From contig JAFADT010000998.1 of assembly GCA_023424585.1 (NCBI GenBank), positions 1 through 7,259 on the forward strand: a stretch of 7,259 bases of DNA, given 5' to 3'. The position numbers and the translations under genes are program-made. Shown piece after piece: positions 1-4,899 of the stretch (the stretch's first letter is position 1; each line of letters opens with the position of its first letter). The notes under the pieces are model-generated. The model searched no databases and had not been told where the DNA came from. It saw nothing but the letters and a program-made list of their open reading frames with translations. The DNA is from Pseudomonadota bacterium (lineage in GTDB: Bacteria; Myxococcota; Myxococcia; Myxococcales; Myxococcaceae).

Positions 1-30
1 GGGCGACGCGAAGGCGGGCGACGCGAAGGC
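1..30 (+). repeat. Perfect 15-bp tandem duplication inside the coding tail
   Basis: The 15-mer GGGCGACGCGAAGGC occurs at 1-15 and again at 16-30 without mismatch. It is in frame and duplicates the pentapeptide GDAKA in the disordered tail of the upstream gene. More copies may lie before the window. It is most simply explained by slippage or unequal recombination in a low-complexity tail. Confidence 0.8.
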
Positions 31-70
31 CCCCGCGGCGGCCGCGGCCAAGGCCCCGGCGAAGAAGTAG
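2..70 (+). CDS. rplY: C-terminal tail of an upstream gene, probably ribosomal protein L25 (partial)
   Basis: Only the last 22 codons and the TAG stop (68-70) are inside the window. They encode a low-complexity Ala/Lys/Gly/Asp tail in which GDAKA occurs twice in a row, then a run of Ala, ending KAPAKK. The tail carries no domain by itself. The identification rests on context: rplY (ctc/L25, a 5S rRNA-binding ribosomal protein) lies directly upstream of pth in many bacteria, and long L25/Ctc proteins often end in an Ala/Lys/Glu-rich disordered tail. A terminator follows the stop closely, so this gene ends its own transcription unit. Other basic Ala/Lys-tailed proteins remain possible. The reading frame is well supported by the stop and the coherent composition; the name is inference. 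Confidence 0.55.
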   Translation, partial: GDAKAGDAKAPAAAAAKAPAKK

Positions 71-97
71 TCCCCTTCCGCCATCCGGTCTCTGTTC

Positions 98-137
98 GCG
101 GGGCGGGCCTCTTCCAGGGCCTGCCCCGCTGTCTTTT
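98..137 (+). terminator. Intrinsic terminator after the upstream (rplY-like) gene
   Basis: The arms 98-110 and 117-129 form a 13-bp stem with a perfect 7-bp GC base (GCGGGGC with GCCCCGC). Two G-T wobbles lie higher up, and the loop is 6 nt (111-116). The stem is followed by TGTCTTTT at 130-137. It sits 27 nt after the TAG at 68-70 and ahead of pth, so it should separate the two genes. No good promoter was found in the 40 nt left before pth, so some readthrough probably supplies pth. Confidence 0.8.
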
Positions 138-178
138 CCGGCCTCCCCTGGCGGCGGCCTTCTGGTTCGGAGCCTTCC

Positions 179-754
179 ATGAAGCTCATCTGCGGGCTGG
201 GCAACCCCGGGCGCGAATACGAGCGCCACCGCCACAACGTCGGGTTCATGGTGGTGGACGCGCTGCTCGCCCGCGCCCGCGCGGAGCTCACCCAGGACAA
301 GTTCCAGGCGCGGGTGGGCCAGGGAAGCCTGGGCGGCGAGCGCATCCTCTTCGTGGAGCCGCAGACGTACATGAACCTGTCGGGGCGCTCCGTGGCGGAG
401 GCCGCGCGCTTCTACAAGATCCCCGTGCAGGACGTGCTGGTGGTGCACGACGAGCTGGACCTGCCCTTCGGGCGGCTCCAGCTCAAGGCGGGCGGCGGCG
501 CGGGCGGGCACAACGGCCTCAAGAGCCTGGTGCAGTGCCTGGGCGAGGACGCCTTCATCCGCGTGCGGGTGGGCATTGGCAAGCCGGAGGGGCCCAACGC
601 CAAGGAGCGCGTGGCGGGCTACGTCCTGTCCAACTTCGACGACGGCGAGCGCCGCCAGTTGGAGGAGCTCATCGGCAAGGCGGCGGACATGGCGGAGAGC
701 TGGGTGCGCGACGGGCTCGCCACGGCCATGAACCGCCACAACCGCCGGGCCTGA
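179..754 (+). CDS. pth: Peptidyl-tRNA hydrolase
   Basis: Cytosolic enzyme that cleaves the ester bond of peptidyl-tRNAs released prematurely from ribosomes, recycling the tRNA; essential in most bacteria. The 191-aa length is typical of the Pth family. Visible family motifs are the N-terminal GLGNPG (6-11) with Asn9, then RHN with catalytic His19, MNLSG (65-69) with Asn66, HDELD (90-94) with Asp91, and [12 protein letters not shown] (105-116) with Asn112. These correspond to the catalytic and substrate-binding residues known as Asn10, His20, Asn68, Asp93 and Asn114 in the E. coli enzyme. The ATG at 179 is preceded by GGAG (169-172) at 6-nt spacing, and the protein starts [11 protein letters not shown] as family members do. 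The gene lies between an rplY-like gene and rpsF, a common arrangement. No anomaly is seen. Confidence 0.97.
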   Translation: MKLICGLGNPGREYERHRHNVGFMVVDALLARARAELTQDKFQARVGQGSLGGERILFVEPQTYMNLSGRSVAEAARFYKIPVQDVLVVHDELDLPFGRLQLKAGGGAGGHNGLKSLVQCLGEDAFIRVRVGIGKPEGPNAKERVAGYVLSNFDDGERRQLEELIGKAADMAESWVRDGLATAMNRHNRRA

Positions 755-789
755 AGCGGCGGGCCGGCCGCCTGGCCCCTTCCCTCCGC

Positions 790-819
790 TTGACTTTCCG
801 GGAGGGGTCCTCTTAGAAG
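790..819 (+). promoter_or_regulatory. Candidate sigma-70-type promoter for the rpsF-rpsR-rplI operon
   Basis: TTGACT (790-795) matches five of six bases of the -35 consensus. An 18-nt spacer leads to TAGAAG (814-819), which matches four of six bases of the -10 consensus. This would put the start near 826 and give a leader of about 200 nt. The -35 box stands out in this GC-rich stretch; the -10 assignment is less sure. Confidence 0.5.
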
Positions 820-975
820 CCCCCTTCCCCCGGAGGGGCGTCCCGCGCTCCATCCGGTGGATGTTCTTTCAAAGCTTCCCGTGTTCACGCACGGGCCAAG
901 GCGCGACGGTGACGGGCGCGCGAGAGGATTTCCCGTCCCCGGTGGTGGCCTTCGAGGGCCGCCGGCCGTTTCCCC

Positions 976-997
976 GCTCCCCGGATGGTCCGGGGGG
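976..997 (+). promoter_or_regulatory. Strong leader hairpin 25 nt upstream of the rpsF start
   Basis: CCCCGG (979-984) pairs perfectly with CCGGGG (990-995) around the loop ATGGT. G976-C997 and C977-G996 extend the stem beyond a bulged T978. There is no T-tract, so it is not a terminator. Many bacterial rpsF leaders carry an RNA motif bound by the S6:S18 complex for autoregulation. This hairpin is placed where such a motif would be, but the match to the known motif has not been tested. Confidence 0.4.
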
Positions 998-1009
998 CAC
1001 TCGACCCCA

Positions 1010-1016
1010 AGGGGAG
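1010..1016 (+). promoter_or_regulatory. Ribosome binding site that fixes the rpsF start
   Basis: AGGGGAG, containing GGAG at 1013-1016, lies 6 nt before the ATG at 1023. This supports the 158-aa product over the in-frame ATG at 861. Confidence 0.8.
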
Positions 1017-1022
1017 AGAAAC

Positions 1023-1499
1023 ATGGCAGAGACGCAGGCCGCCAAGCGGCTTCGTGAGTACGAGACCATCTTCCTGGTCAAGCCGGACCTGACCGACGAC
1101 AACGTGGACAAGCTCAAGGAGCGCGTCCGCGGCATCGTTTCGCGCGAGGGTGGCAAGGTCCTCCGCTTCACGGTGTGGGGGAAGAAGAAGACGCTGTTCC
1201 CCGTGGCCAAGCAGCCCCGCGCCATCTACGTCCACACGAGCTTCCTGGGTGACGGCAAGCTGGTGGCGGAGATCGAGCGCAACCTGCGCAACCTCGACGA
1301 GGTCACCCGCTACATCTCCGTGAAGATCGCGGACGAGGTGGACCCCGAGTCGCGTCCGGTGCTCGAGGATCTCAAGCTGGCCGGCGACGTCGAGGAGACC
1401 CGTCCGGGCGCTCCGGCGGACCGCGAGGGTGGCTTCCGCGGCGAGGCTCCCGAGTTCGCGGGTGGCGATTCGGAAGAGGAGTCCTCCGAGGAGGCGTAA
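1023..1499 (+). CDS. rpsF: 30S ribosomal protein S6
   Basis: Small-subunit protein that binds 16S rRNA in the platform as a heterodimer with S18. The 158-aa product contains the S6 ferredoxin-like core from about 11 to 110: LREYETIFLVKPDL (10-23), an EGGKV turn, WGKKK and the LDEVTRYISVKI strand. The remaining roughly 48 residues form an acidic, disordered tail ending in a Glu/Ser-rich stretch (SEEESSEEA). E. coli S6 is about 131-135 aa and its C-terminus is extended with glutamates by RimK, so an acidic tail is in keeping with the family. The start is set by AGGGGAG at 1010-1016. It is the first gene of rpsF-rpsR-rplI; priB, which lies between rpsF and rpsR in enterobacteria, is absent. A stem-loop wraps the stop codon. 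Confidence 0.96.
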   Translation: MAETQAAKRLREYETIFLVKPDLTDDNVDKLKERVRGIVSREGGKVLRFTVWGKKKTLFPVAKQPRAIYVHTSFLGDGKLVAEIERNLRNLDEVTRYISVKIADEVDPESRPVLEDLKLAGDVEETRPGAPADREGGFRGEAPEFAGGDSEEESSEEA

Positions 1500-1506
1500 C
1501 GCCTCC
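1490..1506 (+). promoter_or_regulatory. Hairpin enclosing the rpsF stop codon
   Basis: GGAGGCG (1490-1496) and CGCCTCC (1500-1506) pair perfectly over 7 bp, leaving the TAA stop (1497-1499) as a triloop. No T-run follows, so it is not a terminator. It could modulate ribosome release, mRNA processing or rpsF/rpsR coupling, or be incidental. Confidence 0.4.
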
Positions 1507-1547
1507 GTCGGGACCTTCCCCCAACCTTCCAGGAAACGAGAACGTTC

Positions 1548-1949
1548 ATGAGCAACGGCATGGATAGCAAGCAGGGTGCGGGCGCTTCCCGCGGCCCCGG
1601 TGGCGGTGGCGGCTACGGCGGCGGTTCGCGCGGTGGCGACCGTGGCGGCGATCGCGGCGGTGACCGCGACCGGGGTGGTGATCGCGGCGACCGCGGCATG
1701 GGCGGCGACGACGACAAGCGCGGCGGTCGCGGCTTCGGCCGCAAGAAGGTCTGCCGCTTCTGCGCGGAGAAGAACGCGCAGGTGGACTTCAAGGACCAGG
1801 CGACGCTGAAGTACTTCGTCACCGAGCGCGGCAAGATCATCCCCCGCCGCATCTCCGGCAACTGCGCGAAGCACCAGCGTGAGGTGGCGGTGGCCATCAA
1901 GCGCGCCCGCGGCATCGCGCTCCTCCCCTACAACGCGGTGGTCGGCTAG
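1548..1949 (+). CDS. rpsR: 30S ribosomal protein S18 with long Gly/Arg/Asp-rich N-terminal extension
   Basis: Platform protein that pairs with S6 on 16S rRNA. The conserved S18 core fills residues about 64-133: [10 protein letters not shown], then [29 protein letters not shown] and [11 protein letters not shown]. Cys69, Cys72, Cys106 and His109 form a CxxC...CxxH set, the zinc-binding (C+) form of S18. Ahead of it are about 60 low-complexity residues: a Gly-rich stretch (18-30) and repeats of GGDR/GDR (29-50), then DDDKRGG. Typical S18 is 75-90 aa, so this protein is markedly long. The ATG at 1548 has AGGA (1531-1534) and GAG (1538-1540) upstream. The internal ATG at 1698 (Met51) has no recognisable ribosome site, which favours the long form. 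The gap to rpsF is 48 nt. Confidence 0.95.
   Translation: MSNGMDSKQGAGASRGPGGGGGYGGGSRGGDRGGDRGGDRDRGGDRGDRGMGGDDDKRGGRGFGRKKVCRFCAEKNAQVDFKDQATLKYFVTERGKIIPRRISGNCAKHQREVAVAIKRARGIALLPYNAVVG
1630..1700 (+). repeat. In-frame degenerate 12-bp repeats encoding GGDR units
   Basis: Imperfect units of GGTGGCGACCGT type encode GGDR three times, then DR, GGDR and GDRG (residues 29-50 of S18). Third-position bases vary between units, which suggests an old, selected repeat rather than recent slippage. Confidence 0.7.
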
Positions 1950-1979
1950 TCGCCGGTCCGCAACACAGGAGCCAGGAAC

Positions 1980-2423
1980 ATGAAGGTCATTCTGCGTGAG
2001 GACATCGACAACCTCGGCAAGTCCGGCGAGCTCGTCACGGTGAAGGACGGCTACGGCCGCAACTTCCTGCTGCCGCGCAAGAAGGCGGTGCTGGCCAGCG
2101 AGCAGAACCTGCGCCAGCTGGAGCACGAGAAGGCCGTGCAGGCCGCCCGCAACGCCAAGCTGAGGGGCGCCGCCGACGAGCAGGCCAAGAAGCTGGGCAA
2201 CGTCAAGGTCACCGTCAAGCGCAAGGTGGGCGAGCAGGACAAGCTGTTCGGCTCCGTCACGGTGCTGGACATCGCCGAGGCGCTCGCGGCCCAGGGCCAG
2301 CAGGTGGATCGCCGCCAGTTGCACCTGGCCGAGCCCATCAAGTCGCTGGGCAGCTACGACGTGGAGCTGCGCCTGCACCGCGAGGTGACGGCGAAGATCA
2401 AGGTCGACGTGGTGGCTGAGTAG
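1980..2423 (+). CDS. rplI: 50S ribosomal protein L9
   Basis: Large-subunit protein that binds 23S rRNA near the L1 stalk base and helps maintain reading-frame fidelity. At 147 aa it is close to the E. coli length of 149. The N-terminal domain starts [19 protein letters not shown] and contains the family signature [13 protein letters not shown] (24-36). A long charged helix (about 41-75) links it to the C-terminal domain, in which LFGSVT (89-94), the run [10 protein letters not shown] (107-116) and [14 protein letters not shown] (120-133) are typical. AGGAG (1967-1971) lies 8 nt before the ATG, with a second AGGA at 1974-1977. It is the last gene of the operon, 30 nt after rpsR, and is followed by a tandem hairpin/terminator. 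Confidence 0.97.
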   Translation: MKVILREDIDNLGKSGELVTVKDGYGRNFLLPRKKAVLASEQNLRQLEHEKAVQAARNAKLRGAADEQAKKLGNVKVTVKRKVGEQDKLFGSVTVLDIAEALAAQGQQVDRRQLHLAEPIKSLGSYDVELRLHREVTAKIKVDVVAE

Positions 2424-2438
2424 TCCACCGCCTCACCT

Positions 2439-2456
2439 GAAGCGCTCCATCGCTTC
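2439..2456 (+). other. Stem-loop between the rplI stop and the terminator
   Basis: GAAGCG (2439-2444) and CGCTTC (2451-2456) form a perfect 6-bp stem with loop CTCCAT. It has no T-tract and sits directly before the operon terminator. It may protect the 3' end or act as an accessory hairpin. Confidence 0.45.
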
Positions 2457-2462
2457 GAGAAG

Positions 2463-2493
2463 AGGGCCGTCCGGGCGACCGGGCGGCCCTTTT
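2463..2493 (+). terminator. Intrinsic terminator of the rpsF-rpsR-rplI operon
   Basis: Arms 2463-2474 and 2479-2490 pair over 12 bp with a single T-G wobble, closing on the GNRA-type tetraloop GCGA (2475-2478). The T-run TTTT (2490-2493) follows at once. This is one of the clearest signals in the window and separates the ribosomal operon from the acyltransferase cassette. Confidence 0.92.
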
Positions 2494-2629
2494 CGCGTCG
2501 GGCGGGGCCACTCGCGGCGCCCCGGGCGTCCGGCTCGCGCCGCCCCCGGTCCGCCTCACGGCATCCGCGTGGAGGGGCGGCCCGGGCGTGGGTACTTCCA
2601 CCACGGACACCGCCTGGAGGTCCCACCGC
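2494..2629 (+). other. Upstream region of the acyltransferase / two-component cassette
   Basis: These 136 nt carry no gene. No convincing -35/-10 pair is visible. The 9-mer CCCGGGCGT is present at 2521-2529 and 2581-2589, and a short dyad GTGG (2588-2591)/CCAC (2598-2601) lies about 30 nt before the start. Both are weak in such GC-rich DNA. Because a strong terminator precedes it, the cassette should have its own promoter here, possibly an activator- or alternative-sigma-dependent one. Confidence 0.35.
2616..2620 (+). promoter_or_regulatory. Ribosome binding site that fixes the acyltransferase start
   Basis: GGAGG at 9-nt spacing from the ATG at 2630. The in-frame ATG at 2588 would add 14 residues and place this site inside the coding region, so 2630 is preferred. 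Confidence 0.75.
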
Positions 2630-3787
2630 ATGAGCGCCCCACCCCGCCCCGCCCCCGCACACCACCCCGACCTGGACTGGCTCCGGGTGCTGGCCATCGT
2701 GGTGCTGCACCTGTTCCACACGGGGATGATGTTCAACACCTGGGAGTGGCATGTGAAGAGCCCCCAGCCGCTGCCGGTGCTGGAGCCGGTGATGTCCGCG
2801 CTGCACCTGGTGCGCATGCCGCTGTTGATGGTCATCTCCGGCGCGGGGACGGCGTTCGCGCTGCGGCGGCGCGGCCTGGGGGCGTTCACGAAGGACCGGA
2901 CGAAGCGGCTGCTGTTGCCGCTGGTGTTCGGGATGTTCGTGGTGGTGCCGCCCCAGATCTACGTGGAGCGCCTCTTCCGCGGGCAGCTCCACGGCAGCTA
3001 CGCCGAGTTCTACCCGACGGTGTTCCGCTTCGTGCCCTACCCCGCGGGCAGCTTCAGCTGGCACCATCTGTGGTTCGTGGCCTACCTGTTCGTCTACTGC
3101 CTCATGGCCCTGCCCCTCTTCGCGGCGCTGCGGACGCAAGCCGGGGGCCGGTTCCTCGCGGGGGCGGACGCGTGGCTGTCGCGCGGGGTGAACGTGCTGT
3201 GGCTGGCGGTCCCGCTGGCGCTCACCCGGGTGCTGCTGCGCGACTTCCCGGAGACGCACGCGCTGCTGGATGATCCGCGCACCTTCCTCCTCTACGGCCT
3301 GCTGTTCCTCTACGGGCACCTGCTGGGCCGCTGCCCGGGCGCGTGGGAGCGGCTGGTGGCGCTGCGCCACGTGCTCCTGGCCGTGGCGGGGGCGGCGCTC
3401 TTCGTGGAGTGGGCGCTCCCGTGGCCGGTGATGCCGGTGGTGCCCGCCATCGTGGGGGGCACGGTGCTCCTCTGGAGCGGGCTGCTGACGGCGCTCGCCT
3501 ACGCCCGGCGCCACGTGCGCACGGCCCCCGCGTGGCTTCCGCGCGCGCAGGCGCTGTCGTATCCGTTCTACATCCTCCACCAGACGGTCATCGTCTGCGT
3601 GGGCGCGCTGTGCCTGCGCCTGCCGGTGGGTCCCTGGGCCATGCTCCTCGCGGTGCTCCTCCTGTCCTTCACCCTCACGCTGGCGCTGTGCGAGGGCGTG
3701 TCGCGCGTGTCCTGGCTCCGGCCGCTGTTCGGCATGAAGCCGCGCGCGGCGCGTCCGGCCGCCCTGGCCCCGGAGGCGGTGGGGTGA
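2630..3787 (+). CDS. Membrane acyltransferase, acyltransferase-3 (OpgC/OafB-like) family
   Basis: Predicted integral inner-membrane O-acyltransferase of 385 aa. Members of this family (Pfam Acyl_transf_3) transfer acyl groups such as acetyl or succinyl to glycans, lipids or other envelope and exported molecules. Family features seen: the N-terminal HHPDLDWLRVLAIVVLHLFHTG with a conserved-type His in the first membrane helix, MVISGAGTAFALRRR (67-81), RTKRLLLPLVFG (90-101), HHLWFVAYLF (145-154) and the C-terminal SYPFYILHQTVIV (310-322). About ten hydrophobic segments are visible (roughly 17-33, 54-76, 94-112, 146-166, 186-203, 217-233, 246-262, 268-292, 310-330, 336-356), the usual number for this family. 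The tail is short and basic. The stop overlaps the kinase start (GTGA), so translation is probably coupled. The substrate cannot be told from sequence; OpgC-like glucan modification is only one possibility. Confidence 0.88.
   Translation: MSAPPRPAPAHHPDLDWLRVLAIVVLHLFHTGMMFNTWEWHVKSPQPLPVLEPVMSALHLVRMPLLMVISGAGTAFALRRRGLGAFTKDRTKRLLLPLVFGMFVVVPPQIYVERLFRGQLHGSYAEFYPTVFRFVPYPAGSFSWHHLWFVAYLFVYCLMALPLFAALRTQAGGRFLAGADAWLSRGVNVLWLAVPLALTRVLLRDFPETHALLDDPRTFLLYGLLFLYGHLLGRCPGAWERLVALRHVLLAVAGAALFVEWALPWPVMPVVPAIVGGTVLLWSGLLTALAYARRHVRTAPAWLPRAQALSYPFYILHQTVIVCVGALCLRLPVGPWAMLLAVLLLSFTLTLALCEGVSRVSWLRPLFGMKPRAARPAALAPEAVG
3772..3776 (+). promoter_or_regulatory. Ribosome binding site for the histidine kinase GTG start
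   Basis: GGAGG lies 7 nt before GTG at 3784, inside the end of the acyltransferase gene. It supports a GTG start in the 4-nt GTGA overlap over in-frame starts further upstream, which would run deep into the acyltransferase frame. Confidence 0.8.
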
Positions 3788-4899
3788 GCGCCCCGGCCGA
3801 CGCCCCGTCCATGCCGTGGCGGTGGCCCCGGCTGCGCCTGCGTCCCGCGCTGAAGGCGCTGGCGTTCGGCGTGGCCCTGGGCGTGTGGCAGGGCAGCGCG
3901 GTGCGGCTGACGCAGCTCATGTGGCCGGCCCCGGGCCCCTGGGCGCCGGCGTTCATCTGGGAGGTGACCAGCGCGCTGGCCGTCACGCTGCTGCTGCCCA
4001 TCCTGATGACCGCGGTGCTCAACGCGCCGTCGCTCCGCGTGGGCTGGACGCGCTTCCTGGGCCTCCACGCGGCGGCGTTCCTCCTCTTCACGTCGCTGCA
4101 CATCGCGCTGATGGCCGGCTTCCGGCACGCGGTCTACGCGCTCCTGCACCTGGGGGACTACGACCTGGGGCCCGCCGTGTACGCGCTCCCGATGGAGGCC
4201 CAGAAGGACCTGGTCACCTACGGCCTGGGCTGCGCGGTCATCGCGCTCCTGTACGAGTGGCGGGAGCGACAGGCCCGCGCGCTGCGGTCCGCGGAGCTGG
4301 AGGGCGAGCTGAGGGCCGCGCAGCTCCAGGCGCTCACGGGCCAGCTGCACCCGCACTTCCTCTTCAACGCGCTGCACACCATCGGGTCGGTGATGTACGA
4401 GGACCTGCCGCGCACGGACCGGCTCCTGAGCGACCTGGGCCAGTTGCTGCGCGCGAGCCTGGAGCGCACCGAGCCCACCTGGACGCTGTCCGAGGAGCGC
4501 GGCCACACCGAGCGCTTCGTCGCGCTGCTCGCGGCGCGCTTCGGCGACCGGCTCGACGTGCGCTGGGACGTGGCGCCAGGGCTGGAGCCGCAGCGCGTGC
4601 CCTGCTTCGCGCTGCAGACGCTGGTGGAGAACGCGGTGAAGCACAACCAGGACCTGCGCGGCGCGCTGGAGGTCCGCATCCGCGCCCGCGCCGAGGCGGA
4701 CCGCTGGGCGCTGGAGGTGGAGGACACCGGACGCGGCTTCGGGGCCCCCTCCCCCGCGTCGGGCCCTGGGGTGGGGCTGACGCAGCTGGCGCGCGTGCTC
4801 ACGCTGCTGCACGGCGAACGGGCCCGGCTGGAGCGAGGCGCGGGGCCGGAGGGCGGCGCGCGCGTGACGGTGTGGCTGCCCCGGGTGGAGGGCTCATGA
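3784..4899 (+). CDS. Sensor histidine kinase, LytS/YpdA-type (His_kinase family)
   Basis: Membrane-bound sensor kinase of 371 aa from a GTG start. The N-terminal part has about four hydrophobic segments (roughly 22-42, 57-80, 92-114, 143-157) and no recognisable ligand-binding domain. A charged linker helix, probably coiled coil (158-186), leads to the phospho-acceptor motif HPHFLFNALHTI (189-200), where His191 is the expected phosphorylated residue. The ATP-binding domain follows, with the N-box LVENAVKH (280-287), G1 box DTGRGFG (314-320) and the glycine-rich GVGLTQLARVL (329-339). This layout is that of the LytS-like kinases, which pair with LytTR regulators. The gene overlaps the acyltransferase by 4 nt and the regulator by 4 nt (ATGA), so the three genes should be cotranscribed and translationally coupled. 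The signal is unknown; with so little periplasmic sequence it may sense a membrane condition or a partner protein. Confidence 0.92.
   Translation: MSAPADAPSMPWRWPRLRLRPALKALAFGVALGVWQGSAVRLTQLMWPAPGPWAPAFIWEVTSALAVTLLLPILMTAVLNAPSLRVGWTRFLGLHAAAFLLFTSLHIALMAGFRHAVYALLHLGDYDLGPAVYALPMEAQKDLVTYGLGCAVIALLYEWRERQARALRSAELEGELRAAQLQALTGQLHPHFLFNALHTIGSVMYEDLPRTDRLLSDLGQLLRASLERTEPTWTLSEERGHTERFVALLAARFGDRLDVRWDVAPGLEPQRVPCFALQTLVENAVKHNQDLRGALEVRIRARAEADRWALEVEDTGRGFGAPSPASGPGVGLTQLARVLTLLHGERARLERGAGPEGGARVTVWLPRVEGS
4887..4891 (+). promoter_or_regulatory. Ribosome binding site for the LytTR regulator
   Basis: GGAGG lies in the last codons of the kinase, 4 nt before the ATG at 4896, which overlaps the kinase stop as ATGA. 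The spacing is a little short, in keeping with translational coupling. Confidence 0.65.

Larger units (their letters stand above)
755..1022 (+). other. pth-rpsF intergenic region with structured rpsF leader
   Basis: These 268 nt hold no convincing gene. The frame of rpsF stays open upstream to an ATG at 861, but the extra 54 codons resemble no S6 sequence and that start lacks a good ribosome site. A candidate promoter lies at 790-819. Downstream of it are four hairpins: CATCC/GGATG (851-863), CCCGTG/CACGGG (878-895, perfect 6 bp, 6-nt loop), an 8-bp stem with two wobbles at 943-964 (loop TTCGAG), and CCCCGG/CCGGGG (979-995), extended by a GC/GC pair to 976-997 with one bulged T. Only a weak, T-poor 5-bp hairpin (761-778) follows pth, so pth transcripts may read into the leader. 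Confidence 0.6.

Noticed and set aside
758..778. Terminator after pth
   Set aside because: Only 5-bp alternative stems are possible and no T-run follows, so the evidence is too weak to list separately.
861..1022. In-frame upstream extension of rpsF from an ATG at 861
   Set aside because: The 54 extra residues do not resemble S6, the ATG at 861 lacks a ribosome site, and a strong site (1010-1016) precedes the ATG at 1023.
1630..1700. CRISPR-like array
   Set aside because: The repeats are 12-bp, in frame, degenerate and without spacers; they encode the GGDR repeats of S18.
885..2378. Long open frame on the minus strand across rpsF-rpsR-rplI
   Set aside because: It lies wholly opposite three certain ribosomal protein genes. 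It encodes a biased Leu/Ala/Val/Arg/His-rich product typical of the antisense of high-GC genes.
2521..2589. Repeated 9-mer CCCGGGCGT as a LytTR binding pair
   Set aside because: The copies are 60 bp apart, far more than the 10-13 bp spacing of LytTR repeats, and do not resemble the T/A-containing LytTR consensus. Chance in GC-rich DNA is likely.
2588..2629. Upstream ATG start for the acyltransferase
   Set aside because: The ATG at 2630 has GGAGG at 9-nt spacing and gives the usual short N-terminus ahead of the first membrane helix.
3343..3783. Extended N-terminus of the histidine kinase overlapping the acyltransferase
   Set aside because: The extra 147 residues are Gly/Ala/Arg-rich out-of-frame translation of the acyltransferase. 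GTG at 3784 has a good ribosome site and a GTGA overlap.
3816..4895. Upstream extension of the LytTR regulator frame through the kinase gene
   Set aside because: It is an Arg/Ala/Gly/Pro-rich shadow of the kinase; the receiver domain begins naturally at the ATG at 4896.
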